NCBI GenBank assembly: GCA_018817795.1
Contig: JAHITJ010000014.1
Span: 1-42,807, forward strand
Direction of reading: 5' to 3'
Source of the DNA: Myxococcota bacterium
GTDB taxonomy: Bacteria > Myxococcota_A > Polyangia > HGW-17
Length of the DNA: 42,807 nt
Shown: in pieces, positions 9,601-19,557 of the stretch
Layout of the letters: each line of letters opens with the position of its first letter
Numbering within the stretch: position 1 is the first letter of the stretch
Position numbers and translations under genes: made by a program
The notes under the pieces: model-generated
The model's database searches: none
Told to the model about the DNA's origin: nothing
Seen by the model: the letters and a program-made list of their open reading frames with translations, nothing else

Positions 9601-11041
9601 CTGGATCGTCTACAGCGAGTCCAACGACCTGCGCGTCACCGACGCCTCCCTGGATTCGGCCGGCACCGGCCGTCTCATGATCCCCTACGGCCACTGCTCC
9701 GACGAGTTCCGCCAGAGCCAGCTGGGCTGCAACTATTTCGACAAGGGCGCCGACCTGTACGAGATCTCCAAGACCCTCGAAGAGATGTATGAAAACTACT
9801 ACATCTTCAACAACTTCTCCCGCGGCCGCTACACCTGGGGCTGGGACGAAGGCGCCTACATGAGTCGCATCGCCGGCCGTTACTTCGACGTCCCGCAGAA
9901 CCACGCCCAGTACTACGCCCTCTACCTGGGCATCTTCCAGGATCAGTTGGGCCCGGATATCGGCGGCGACACGGCCGTCGAGGACTTCTTCACCGATCCG
10001 GTCAACGGATGGGGCTTCTGGACCGCCGCCGTGGCTGACATCTTCTCGATGTTCATGCGCGTGGTCACCATGCCGGTCCCCGGCTATTATGCCGAAGTCA
10101 CCGGTCCCAACGGCGAGAGCTACTACAAGATGTCCGACGAAACCGGCGCGTATTGCGGCGGCCAATTTGGTCCGGGCACTGGTTGCGAGTTCCTGGTTCC
10201 CCTCATCGCCGGCAAATACATCGACGATTCGTGGGACTTCGACTACGGCTATGAGTGGTATATGAAGATCACCCGCCGCGGCCAGTTCTTTGACCGTCAG
10301 ATCGCCATCCAGACGCTGGCCACCGCCGAGAACAACTTCATGGGTCGCGACACCCAGGAGGACAAGCGCCAGTACACGATCAACTTCGCCCGCCTGTTCC
10401 CCAACCAGATCCTCGACTACTTCGCGGGCATCCAGACCAACGACTTCTCCAAGATCGCGCCGGCCTTCTGCGGTACCGAGACCGTCAATGGCATCCCCTA
10501 CGTCGCCCGCGTCGAGCATCCCTACGCGGCCGACCTCGACGCCCCGCGCTGCTCCACCCTCACCGGTGGGACGTACCTGGGCAACATCTACCCGAACAAC
10601 ACCTTCACGGTGCAGTTGTACTCCGCGGTCCTGGGCATGGCCATGTTCCCGATGAACTACAGCCAGGACTTCATCGACAAGTCCCGCATCTACGTCAAGG
10701 GCGGTGGCGAAGGCATCGACTTCTCCCATCTTGACCCGGCCATGGTCATCGAGTTTGAGGATCCCCTGTCCCACAAGGTGTTCGTGACCCTGCGCTATGA
10801 CGACGCGGTGCAGAACGGCTCGACCTTCAATGTCAGCATCGGCGCCCGCATGCTCGACTACGCCGCAGACCTGCTGGGTCTGTACGAGACGGCTCAGGAC
10901 GATTATGACAACACGGCCTCCGAGGCCAACTACAACGCCCTGCAGATCGCCTACCGCAACTACAAGAACTATGTCGACAACCTCGAGATGGTTCGCGGTC
11001 TGACCCGCATGCTTGAGTGGGCTGACTACACCGACCAGTAA
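6677..11041 (+). CDS. Giant Met-zincin-type metalloprotease lipoprotein
   Basis: 1454 residues. A signal peptide ends in VVMGC, so the protein is probably lipid-anchored outside the cytoplasm. The zinc site HEMGHNQGLRH is at residues 826-836: His826, Glu827 (catalytic), His830 and His836. It is followed by HNFKGS, and the Met-turn SSIMDYG lies near Met887. This spacing fits the PF16313 (DUF4953, Met-zincin) group of bacterial zinc proteases, which are usually 800-950 residues. This one is far longer, with about 800 residues before the zinc site and 600 after it. No known repeat is obvious in either arm. GGAGG lies nine bases before the ATG. Codon use is uniform along the gene, with no sign of fusion or frameshift. 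It ends at an intrinsic terminator. Substrate unknown. Confidence 0.85.
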   Translation: MLKNRKLFTTMLIAMFMVVMGCAEERPPRSYVQPHVLAKTDFTGDWYYAPTVVDVGFASTVTFIGETSMDVAIIRWEIQEDTILARLAYDRITGAEASSHEDWKGEIVGAWAISHFDIIRDYNASTGEETNIIRETQERPWYQREFMRIDWSANKSTSWALMWTHVIKVDSASYNVTDPNSPYYPKYVRDAKGDLNYIEITDHVIMAPEMRTLDGWDFMGLTAIPDCFFYGTTTSCNASQIMIRHSFRKLNPDNEYSPHLYTQREHDKFGFFMSNRLTYNRQYDILIQELKQYANKWNFFEETFKKATSQTQATLYADTVKHTAVNGEFFTCPGGSEPCRYLDDNKKVYIMGFRVYTNSDVLPDERPLVHCPGDNDDYGNPRPCFFKDDGMVYVAANPDWLQNPVKAEPVQMRYVDRTMRPIVYYANSMTPDSIAHWELDAQGAPTGNLTGPLMDVIDDWAKAHNGWLDFLKVSRLGADGREQQSVLMCPYVAKDDTRTWYAYGSNKQVICEKDVRLGDLRFPQVVWVDSPQQSSPLGYGPPLPDPLTGESISMVSNIYGAALDSYAAYARDVVRLLTDQNFAFDDYLIGDYQAVWTAMTGQGIHNKSLDSLNNNKFNWQRTGQAMSQDRIRKLFRNMDTSWSHGLAPEAPLALGQGAAAFKNSLNRRMAALEVSGALGDGTGYYAGYSRLNRLRNTPIEDRLMTRDVLLASAATLQAAGYDPQTVDAGALPYGSTIRAKVSPLTTLNLKYHRAINDLKYKHFAQKGCIMYTEFAPFEDPATYGVAKQLVDTYCGGTWDDGQGGWDCATKIYDALRAEIYVGVTIHEMGHNQGLRHNFKGSYDAMNFYDEYWEIRNHDGTAGPRTSDPITQYEIENRLEDYAYSSIMDYGAKFNSDFMKLGRYDFAAINYGYGGMRQVFNTTGTDMQGLQAVQNFSEWGWPTAMIFSIPLQAVHYTRFQNFANLSESNRSWVPNNWIVYSESNDLRVTDASLDSAGTGRLMIPYGHCSDEFRQSQLGCNYFDKGADLYEISKTLEEMYENYYIFNNFSRGRYTWGWDEGAYMSRIAGRYFDVPQNHAQYYALYLGIFQDQLGPDIGGDTAVEDFFTDPVNGWGFWTAAVADIFSMFMRVVTMPVPGYYAEVTGPNGESYYKMSDETGAYCGGQFGPGTGCEFLVPLIAGKYIDDSWDFDYGYEWYMKITRRGQFFDRQIAIQTLATAENNFMGRDTQEDKRQYTINFARLFPNQILDYFAGIQTNDFSKIAPAFCGTETVNGIPYVARVEHPYAADLDAPRCSTLTGGTYLGNIYPNNTFTVQLYSAVLGMAMFPMNYSQDFIDKSRIYVKGGGEGIDFSHLDPAMVIEFEDPLSHKVFVTLRYDDAVQNGSTFNVSIGARMLDYAADLLGLYETAQDDYDNTASEANYNALQIAYRNYKNYVDNLEMVRGLTRMLEWADYTDQ

Positions 11042-11052
11042 GACGCTTCCCG

Positions 11053-11089
11053 GGCGGGGGAGGAGAACCTTCCCCGCCTCTTTCTTTCT
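11053..11089 (+). terminator. Intrinsic terminator after the Met-zincin gene
   Basis: An 11-bp stem with one G-U pair (arms 11053-11063 and 11068-11078) and loop AGAA, followed by a pyrimidine tract CTTTCTTTCT. It starts 12 bases after the stop codon. Confidence 0.8.
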
Positions 11090-11137
11090 CCCCAATAATT
11101 AATAATTGAAGCGCGAAGAGTTCGCGTCCCGCCCAAA

Positions 11138-11168
11138 ACGGCGATTGACCAAACAGCGAAATCGCCGT
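11138..11168. promoter_or_regulatory. Inverted repeat overlapping the ygeY promoter (operator candidate)
   Basis: Perfect 9-bp arms ACGGCGATT (11138-11146) and AATCGCCGT (11160-11168) around a 13-base centre. The left arm reaches into the -35 and the right arm touches the -10, so a bound dimer would block RNA polymerase. Confidence 0.5.
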
Positions 11169-11173
11169 ACAAA
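11145..11173 (+). promoter_or_regulatory. sigma70-type promoter for the ygeY-ndk-rlmN operon
   Basis: TTGACC (11145-11150), 17-bp spacer, TACAAA (11168-11173). Transcription would start near 11180, giving a very short leader with GGAGG at 11186-11190 before the ATG at 11198. Confidence 0.6.
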
Positions 11174-11197
11174 CGATCACTCGATGGAGGTTTGAAC

Positions 11198-12394
11198 ATG
11201 GACTTTAAAAAAATCAATGAAAAAGCAGCAGCCAGCCTCGTGGAATGCAAGGAATTCCTCAAGGACATCATCGCGATCCGTTCCACCAGCACCGAAGAGG
11301 CCGCCGTGGTGGCCCGCATCCAGCAGGAGATGATCAAGGCCGGCTTTGACGAGGTCAAGACCGATGGGTTCGGCAACGTCATGGGACGCGTGGGCACCGG
11401 CCCGCGCCAGATCGCCTTCGACGCGCACATCGACACCGTCGACGTGGGGAACCCAGAACTGTGGAAGACCAAGCCCTTCGAACCCGTCGAGGTCGACGGC
11501 GTGATCTACGGCCGCGGCGCCTCCGACCAGAAGGCCGGCATGGCCGCGATGGTCTACGCCGCCCGCATCATCAAGGAGCTGGGCCTCGGCAAGGACTTCT
11601 CCGTGTGGATGGTCGGCTCGATCCAGGAGGAGGACTGCGACGGCCTGTGCTGGCAGTACATCCTGCGTGAGAAGGTCCTCGAGCCCGAGGTGGTCGTCCT
11701 CACCGAGCCCACCAACCTGAACATCTACCGCGGCCACCGCGGCCGCATGGAGATGGAGGTCGAGACCTCCGGCATCTCCTGCCACGGCTCGGATCCCACC
11801 CGCGGGGACAACGCCGTGACCAAGATGGCCCAGATCATCATCGAGATCGACGAGCTCAACAAGAAGCTCCCTCCGAAGGCCTTCCTGGGCAAGGGCACCG
11901 TGGCGATCTCCCATATCCGCTCGACCTCTCCGTCGCTGTGCGCGGTGGCCGACTCCTGCACGATCCACCTGGATCGCCGCCTCACCGAGGGCGAGGACGC
12001 CGACACGTCGGTTGCCGAGATTCTGGCGCTGCCGTCAGCCAAGGCCGCCGGTGCCAAGGTGCGCATCCTCGACTACGACGTGCCCTCCTACAAGGGCACC
12101 CGGTACCCGACCAAGAAGTTCTATCCTACGTGGGTTCTCGATGAGAAGCACAACGCCGTGCAGAGCGCCGTGGAAGCCGGCGAGGGCGTCCTCGGACGTC
12201 CCCCGATCGTCGACAAGTGGGTGTTCTCCACCAACGGCATCGCCACGGCCGGCATGTTCAACATCCCCACCATCGGCTTTGGCCCCGCCAACGAGATCTA
12301 CGCCCACAGCCCGATGGATCAGTGCCCGGTCGAGCATCTTGAAAAAGCCATGGCCTTCTACGCGGCGTTCGTCGACGCCTACTCGCGCCGGTAA
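11198..12394 (+). CDS. ygeY: M20-family metallohydrolase, YgeY type
   Basis: Cytoplasmic zinc hydrolase of the M20 peptidase/deacylase superfamily, 398 residues. Metal-site motifs in order: HID with His77 and Asp79, GRGASDQKAG holding the bridging Asp, QEED with the catalytic Glu pair, a later Asp-Arg-Arg segment, and YAHSPMDQ near the C-terminus with the last His. The overall sequence is closest to the YgeY family called selenium-metabolism-linked hydrolases, but no selenium gene is visible here. Substrate (dipeptide, N-acyl or carbamoyl amino acid) is unknown. The ATG at 11198 with GGAGG is preferred over an in-frame TTG at 11192. First gene of an operon; ndk begins 5 nt downstream. Confidence 0.85.
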   Translation: MDFKKINEKAAASLVECKEFLKDIIAIRSTSTEEAAVVARIQQEMIKAGFDEVKTDGFGNVMGRVGTGPRQIAFDAHIDTVDVGNPELWKTKPFEPVEVDGVIYGRGASDQKAGMAAMVYAARIIKELGLGKDFSVWMVGSIQEEDCDGLCWQYILREKVLEPEVVVLTEPTNLNIYRGHRGRMEMEVETSGISCHGSDPTRGDNAVTKMAQIIIEIDELNKKLPPKAFLGKGTVAISHIRSTSPSLCAVADSCTIHLDRRLTEGEDADTSVAEILALPSAKAAGAKVRILDYDVPSYKGTRYPTKKFYPTWVLDEKHNAVQSAVEAGEGVLGRPPIVDKWVFSTNGIATAGMFNIPTIGFGPANEIYAHSPMDQCPVEHLEKAMAFYAAFVDAYSRR

Positions 12395-12399
12395 ATGCC

Positions 12400-12828
12400 A
12401 TGACCACCGAGCGAACCTACGCCATGATCAAGCCCGACGCGGTCGCCGCCGGCCACGTCGGGGAAATCGTCGCCGCCATCGAGTCCTCCGGGCTGAAGAT
12501 CCGCGCCCTGGAGTTGATGCACCTGACGCCGGCCCAGGCCCGCGGGTTTTATCGCGTGCACGTCGAGAAGCCGTTTTTCCCGCTCCTGCTCGAGTTCATG
12601 ACCTCCGGGCCCGTGGTGGCCATGGTCCTCGAGGGCTCCGCAGCGATCACCCGCTGGCGCGCGCTGATGGGCCCCACCGATCCGTCACGGGCCGAACCCG
12701 AGGCCCTGCGTGCGCGCTTCGGCACCGACATCACCCGCAACGCCGTGCACGGCTCCGATGCCCATGACACGGCCGACGAAGAGATCGCCTACATGTTCGG
12801 GGGCCGGTTCCTCGATGGTCTGGTCTGA
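12400..12828 (+). CDS. ndk: Nucleoside diphosphate kinase
   Basis: Balances NTP pools by moving the gamma-phosphate of ATP to other nucleoside diphosphates through a phospho-histidine. 142 residues, the usual length. Seen: the N-terminal TYAMIKPDAV segment, GLKI, FMTSGPVVAMVLEG, and the active-site NAVHGSD with His117. The ATG is 5 nt behind the ygeY stop, and the 3' end overlaps rlmN by 14 nt. The protein is therefore made as part of the operon started at 11145-11173. No oddities. Confidence 0.97.
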   Translation: MTTERTYAMIKPDAVAAGHVGEIVAAIESSGLKIRALELMHLTPAQARGFYRVHVEKPFFPLLLEFMTSGPVVAMVLEGSAAITRWRALMGPTDPSRAEPEALRARFGTDITRNAVHGSDAHDTADEEIAYMFGGRFLDGLV

Positions 12829-13910
12829 TCCCACTTTTCTGGGATGGACCCCCGCCGACTGGCGGACGTGGTTTTCCACCCGCGGGCGGCCCGGGTTCCG
12901 TGGCGACCAGGTCTTCACCTGGATCCACCGCTTCGGCGTGACCGACCCTTTTGCGATGACCAACCTGTCCAAGGATCTCCGGGAGGAGCTGGCCCGGGAG
13001 CTGGTCTGGTCCGGACCGTTGAGCGTAGAGCGCGTGCAGCGCTCTGTCGACGGCAGCATCAAGTTCGGCTTCGGCACGGCCGACGGGCACCTCATCGAGA
13101 GCGTGCTGATCCCGGGCTCCGGGCGCGACCGCCGCAAGTTCACCGTGTGCGTTTCCTCCCAGATCGGCTGCGCGCTGGGATGCACGTTCTGCGCCACGGC
13201 CACGATGGGCTTTCTGCGGGATCTCTCGGCCTCCGAGATCGTCGCCCAGATCCACGAGATCCTGAAGTTCATGGCCGCCGAGCCCGACGCCTGGGACCTG
13301 GGGGAGCGGCCCCGCACCCAGTGGCTGACCAACATCGTTTACATGGGCATGGGGGAGCCGTTGCTCAACCTGCCCGCGGTGCTGCAGAGCGTCGCGGTGC
13401 TCTCCGATCCGGCGGGTCTGGACTTCTCGTCGCGGCGGATCACGATCTCCACGGCCGGCTGGGTGCCGGGCCTGCGTGAACTGGCCGGGCATCCCGATTT
13501 TTCTGGACAACTTGCCATCTCCCTGCATGCCTGCGACGATGGCATCCGCACGCGCCTGATGCCGGTGAACCGCCGGTTTCCGCTGGCGGACCTGCGGGAG
13601 GCCCTGCTGGAGTTTCCGCTGCCGGCCCGCCGTCGCATCACGATGGAGTACATCCTCCTGGCCGACGTCAACGACTCCCCGGCCCACGCGCGCGCCCTGG
13701 TGCGCTTCTGCTCGGGCCTGCGCGTCAAGATCAACCTCATCCCCTATCATGCGTACGGTCCGGCTTCGCAGTTCTCCGCTTCCCCGCCGGCCCGCAAGGC
13801 CGCGTTCACGGAGCTCCTGCAGGCTTCGGGCCTAACCGTGATCGAGCGGTCCAGCGCCGGTGCCGACATCGACGCCGCCTGCGGCCAGTTGGCCAGTTCG
13901 GAGAAATCGC

Positions 13911-13924
<14 letters not shown>
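12815..13924 (+). CDS. rlmN: 23S rRNA (adenine-C2)-methyltransferase RlmN
   Basis: Radical-SAM enzyme that methylates A2503 of 23S rRNA and A37 of some tRNAs. 369 residues, normal for the family. Seen: the cluster motif CALGCTFC (Cys119, 123, 126), the preceding Cys112, GMGEPLLN for SAM binding, RRITISTAG, and the conserved C-terminal Cys near residue 356 in DAACGQL that forms the methyl-carrying residue. The start is the ATG at 12815, inside the end of ndk (14-nt overlap); the longer open frame upstream is only ndk read out of frame. The 3' end overlaps the next gene by 14 nt as well, so three genes in a row are translationally linked. Confidence 0.96.
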
Positions 13925-16820
<2,896 letters not shown>

Positions 16821-16848
16821 AAAACAGCTTGCAACGCCCGCACCCGGG

Positions 16849-16864
16849 TGGCAACATGGGGGCA
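16849..16864 (+). promoter_or_regulatory. sigma54-like -24/-12 element
   Basis: TGGCA-N8-GCA: the invariant GG (16850-16851) and GC (16862-16863) are separated by 10 bp as sigma54 requires, but the usual TT before GC is GG here. It lies just downstream of the sigma54 activator gene and about 60 bp before the next start codon. A 10-bp palindrome CACCCGGGTG (16841-16850) abuts it. Confidence 0.35.
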
Positions 16865-16924
16865 ATTCAAGCGGCTTCGTTTGAACCGAACACAACAGGA
16901 ACACAGGAAAAAGGAGACACCATC

Positions 16925-17224
16925 ATGTCCGAAGAAATGGAAAACAAAGTGGAAGAAGACGAGAACGAAGAAGAAGGAAGTGATGTCAACGAGTGGTGGA
17001 AAGGCGTACTGGGCGGTCTGTTCATGTTCGCACTGGCGGGCTTTCTGTACTGGTACTTCACCGACTTCGAGAACTCCCATGATCGTTCCCGCCGCATGAA
17101 CGCCCTCATCGCCGCCCTGTACAACCTCGGCGGCAAGAACCTCGCCTGCGGTGTGGTCGCCGGCATCGGCGCGATCCTGGTCGGCTGGGGCTTCTGGGAC
17201 TTCACCAAATCCCGCAAGAAATAA
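16925..17224 (+). CDS. Small acidic two-TM membrane protein
   Basis: 99 residues, no family recognised. A strongly acidic N-terminus (about 1-25, many Glu/Asp, likely cytoplasmic) is followed by TM1 (about 27-46, with FMFALAGFLYWYF), a basic loop (DRSRR), TM2 (about 75-93, GVVAGIGAILVGWGF) and a short Lys/Arg tail. AAGGAG lies 8 nt before the ATG, so this start is preferred over the longer frame from 16829. It follows the membrane sigma54 activator on the same strand and ends 25 nt from the convergent TSP3 lipoprotein gene. It could be a target or a membrane partner of the activator; this is inference. Confidence 0.75.
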   Translation: MSEEMENKVEEDENEEEGSDVNEWWKGVLGGLFMFALAGFLYWYFTDFENSHDRSRRMNALIAALYNLGGKNLACGVVAGIGAILVGWGFWDFTKSRKK

Positions 17225-17249
17225 TTCAGGTCAATCCGGTTCCGCTAAA

Positions 17250-17669
17250 CTACAGTTCAGGGCAGCCGTCGGCGTCATCTTTGCCGTTGAGGTTCTCCGG
17301 GTCGTTCGGACACTGATCGTTCACATCCGGGATGCCGTCGCCGTCGTTGTCGGCGTCCGGGCAGCCGTCGCCATCCTGGAAGGCGTCGAGGTCCTCGGGA
17401 TCGTCGGGGCACTTGTCTGAAGAATCCAGGATGCCGTCGCCGTCGCGGTCCCCGCCGCTGGATGAAACATCGGCGTCAACGGAACTTCCGAAGACCAGGG
17501 GCTCTTCTTTTCCTGCACCGGGCTCCGCCGGCAGCGTCGTCCGGGTGCCGGCCTCGGCGGTGCGCGGCGCGGTGGTGAGGGTCTTCTCCTCCGGGGAGGA
17601 GGCGCAACCGGACAGCAGCGGACAACCAAGAGCAATACACAAAATTAATTGAAAACCTGTTTTTTTCAT
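17250..17669 (-). CDS. Lipoprotein with thrombospondin type 3 (calcium-binding) repeats
   Basis: 139 residues. The lipobox LLSGC places the lipid on Cys22. A Thr/Ala/Pro-rich linker leads into a C-terminal block (about 72-139) of TSP3 repeats: DRDGDGILDSSDKCPDDPED, then DGCPDADNDGDG, then DQCPNDPEN, then DGCPE. Such Asp-rich loops bind calcium and commonly link OmpA-like domains to the outer membrane. Here nothing follows the repeats, so the OmpA domain is missing or the repeats act alone. Its ATG overlaps the stop of the propeller gene as ATGA, so the two are translationally coupled. Confidence 0.8.
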   Translation of the reverse strand: MKKTGFQLILCIALGCPLLSGCASSPEEKTLTTAPRTAEAGTRTTLPAEPGAGKEEPLVFGSSVDADVSSSGGDRDGDGILDSSDKCPDDPEDLDAFQDGDGCPDADNDGDGIPDVNDQCPNDPENLNGKDDADGCPEL

Positions 17670-18772
17670 TCATCAACTCCGTGTTCTCTTCGGCGCCATC
17701 GCCGAAGGGTGGACAGAAACAAGAGACCGGCCGGCCAGAGTGGCGGCCGTGAGGGGGGGGCGGAACCTGGGCCTGAGGCTCGGGAGCCTGGGCTCCCGGA
17801 CCGGCACGAGAGCCTGTAGGCATCATCGCCTTGCGAAACTGGCATCTGCCGTTTTCCCGGCACGCCGGTGACGACCTCGACGACCCTGAAGTCACCGTAG
17901 GGTCGCGGCAGGTACAGCGCGTCGTCGCGCCAGCCGTCGCGTCCGGTGCCCCAGCGGGCACCGTGCCCGAACGCCTCCACGCCGGCCCACTTGTGGTAGA
18001 GGTGGGCGACGCCGTCGGGGGTGATGCGGTACAGTTCGTCCGGATAGGAGGGTACGTAAAAGTTGCCGCACACGTCCACGACCAGGCCATCGACCCCGCT
18101 GAAACTGCCGGCGACGTCCAGCCAGAAGACGGGGTCCCCCGCCGGGTTCAGGTCCGCATCGATGGGGACCCGGAAGAGCTGGTTCTCGTGGGTGCCGATG
18201 ATCATGGTGAAATAATCAAGCGTAAAATTGACGATACGGGGACGGAACTCCCCCAGTTCGGGGTAATCCTGTCCGCGCAGCAGCACGGTGGCGGTGCCCT
18301 TCTTGGGATCGATACGATAGATGTTGGCATTGTCGCCGGCGTAGAACATCCCGTCGGGCCCCTGCAGGAGGCCGAAGACCTCGCGCAGGTCGGGCAGGAG
18401 GGAGTTGATGGCGCCGTCGGGGGTCACCGTGAAGACGCCCTGGTTCTGCGAGGCACCGAGGAGGCGTCCGTCGGGCAGGTACTCCAGGCCGTCGGGTCCC
18501 TCCCCTCCGAAGTCCGCCGTGGTCAGCACCTGCGTGTCACCGGCGAGGTTGGCGCGCACCAGGGAAAAACCGTCGAAGCCGGTCACGTACCCGAACTTGT
18601 CGAAGGCCAGATCCTTGGAGCCGCGCGGTGCGGCCAGTTCGTTGATCTCCAACGGGGCGGCCGGGATCTGCGAGCAGTTGGTGGGCTGTGATCCCGGCTT
18701 CGGATCGGCACCGGTGCAGCCCGCCAGAACCGCGAAGATCAAGAAACGAAGCCACAGACCCGTCACGCGCAT
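17666..18772 (-). CDS. Beta-propeller lipoprotein (SMP-30/NHL-like) with Arg-rich C-terminal tail
   Basis: 368 residues. A signal peptide ends in VLAGC (Cys19). Residues 40-310 carry repeated propeller blades, for example GPDGLEYLPDGRLLGAS, LQGPDGMFYAGDN and VDGLVVDVCGNFYVPS, like SMP-30/gluconolactonase or NHL propellers. The C-terminus has a Cys, a Ser/Gly/Pro-rich linker, a short hydrophobic stretch (WPAGLLFLS) and an Arg cluster (LRRWRRRE), reminiscent of MYXO-CTERM sorting tails. Having both a lipobox and such a tail is odd. No good ribosome site precedes the ATG. Gene order with the frameshifted gene upstream (75 nt) and the TSP3 gene downstream suggests one operon. Role unknown. Confidence 0.7.
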   Translation of the reverse strand: MRVTGLWLRFLIFAVLAGCTGADPKPGSQPTNCSQIPAAPLEINELAAPRGSKDLAFDKFGYVTGFDGFSLVRANLAGDTQVLTTADFGGEGPDGLEYLPDGRLLGASQNQGVFTVTPDGAINSLLPDLREVFGLLQGPDGMFYAGDNANIYRIDPKKGTATVLLRGQDYPELGEFRPRIVNFTLDYFTMIIGTHENQLFRVPIDADLNPAGDPVFWLDVAGSFSGVDGLVVDVCGNFYVPSYPDELYRITPDGVAHLYHKWAGVEAFGHGARWGTGRDGWRDDALYLPRPYGDFRVVEVVTGVPGKRQMPVSQGDDAYRLSCRSGSPGSRASGPGSAPPSRPPLWPAGLLFLSTLRRWRRREHGVDE

Positions 18773-18847
18773 GCATCGATTATGACCATGTGATGGTTGA
18801 TTTCCAAGGAAAACCTTGTTCCGGGGGCGATGGTGGATGATCCGGGT

Positions 18848-19145
18848 TCAATCGCGTTTCCAGCGGGCAGGGACGAAGCTGCCTTCCTTCGGATAGACCG
18901 CCACGTAGGGACAGCCCGCCTCGAACAGCACCGAACAGGGGGTGTTCGGGGAGACGTCGAAGGGGCGCGAGGAGAAGAACTCGGCGGTGTGGGAGCTCCC
19001 CTCCACTTCAAAGCGCACCCTGGCGCGGGTGCCACGGGTCCGGGCGCTCAGGAGATCGGGCGGTTCGAAGGTGCCCGCGAGGACCTGCCCGTCCCGGAAC
19101 AGGCGGCGCTCCAGCGGTCAGGTCATCCAAGTTGAAATCTGGCAT
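18848..19145 (-). pseudogene. Frameshifted small gene (DUF3592-like)
   Basis: An ATG at 19145 with a strong AAGGAG site reads MPDFNLDDLT, then leaves the sensible frame. One base fewer within 19112-19122 restores a 98-residue protein continuing LERRLFRDGQVLAGTF and ending AVYPKEGSFVPARWKRD. The second part (RVRFEVEG, CSVLFEAGCPYVAVYP) resembles the conserved middle of DUF3592-type proteins. The total span of 298 nt is one base more than a multiple of three. This is either a real frameshift or a consensus error in a GC-rich stretch. It lies downstream of the two-TM gene and upstream of the propeller gene. Confidence 0.55.
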
Positions 19146-19214
19146 TGTTTTCTCCTTCCCGGGAAGGTGCCGGGTCGCGTGCATTTCGTTCATCCGTGAA
19201 TCTGTCCACCGTCT

Positions 19215-19409
19215 TCAGTCGTCCGATGCTGCCATGATGAAAAATCCGTAGGTCAGGATGGAAAAGAGCGTGACGGCTCCCAGCAGGAGGTAGTCCGCAG
19301 GCCGCCAGACGGTGCCGGGCAGGGGCCGGACCTCGACGGCGAACGTGACGCGGTTCTCGGGAACCGTTCCCCCGGCCAGCAGCGCGCAACAGATCCACCA
19401 GATCAGCAT
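19215..19409 (-). CDS. Small two-TM membrane protein
   Basis: 64 residues, no family recognised. A hydrophobic start (MLIWWICCALLAGG) and a second hydrophobic segment (about 40-60, ADYLLLGAVTLFSILTYGFFIM) flank a short basic/Pro-rich loop. The ATG has GAGG 6 nt ahead. A weak promoter pair, TTGCGT/TACCAT with a 16-bp spacer, lies just upstream. It heads a minus-strand set with the frameshifted gene 69 nt downstream. The two may have acted together, because DUF3592-type proteins often carry flanking TM helices, which would be on this partner. Confidence 0.5.
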   Translation of the reverse strand: MLIWWICCALLAGGTVPENRVTFAVEVRPLPGTVWRPADYLLLGAVTLFSILTYGFFIMAASDD

Positions 19410-19557
19410 GATTCACCTCTGCACCTGCATGGTAGCCGCCCCAAAGCCAAACGCAACCCAAGAATTCAGGGATCGGAGGCGTGGTGGATCCGTCCCTTCC
19501 GTTCCCCTTCCGTCTTTTCCGTGGTCTCTTGTGCTTTCCTCGCGGGCAGGCGCCGGT

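Noticed and set aside
6608-11095. A 1495-residue open frame on the minus strand opposite the Met-zincin gene
   Set aside because: It is the mirror of a GC-rich coding strand: rich in Val, Gly, Asp, His, without any motif, ribosome site or signal. The plus strand has a zinc site, signal peptide and ribosome site.
11192-11197. TTG start for the M20 hydrolase
   Set aside because: It lies too close to GGAGG (11186-11190); the ATG at 11198 has proper spacing.
16829-16924. Longer N-terminus for the small acidic membrane protein
   Set aside because: No ribosome site at 16829, while AAGGAG precedes the ATG at 16925.
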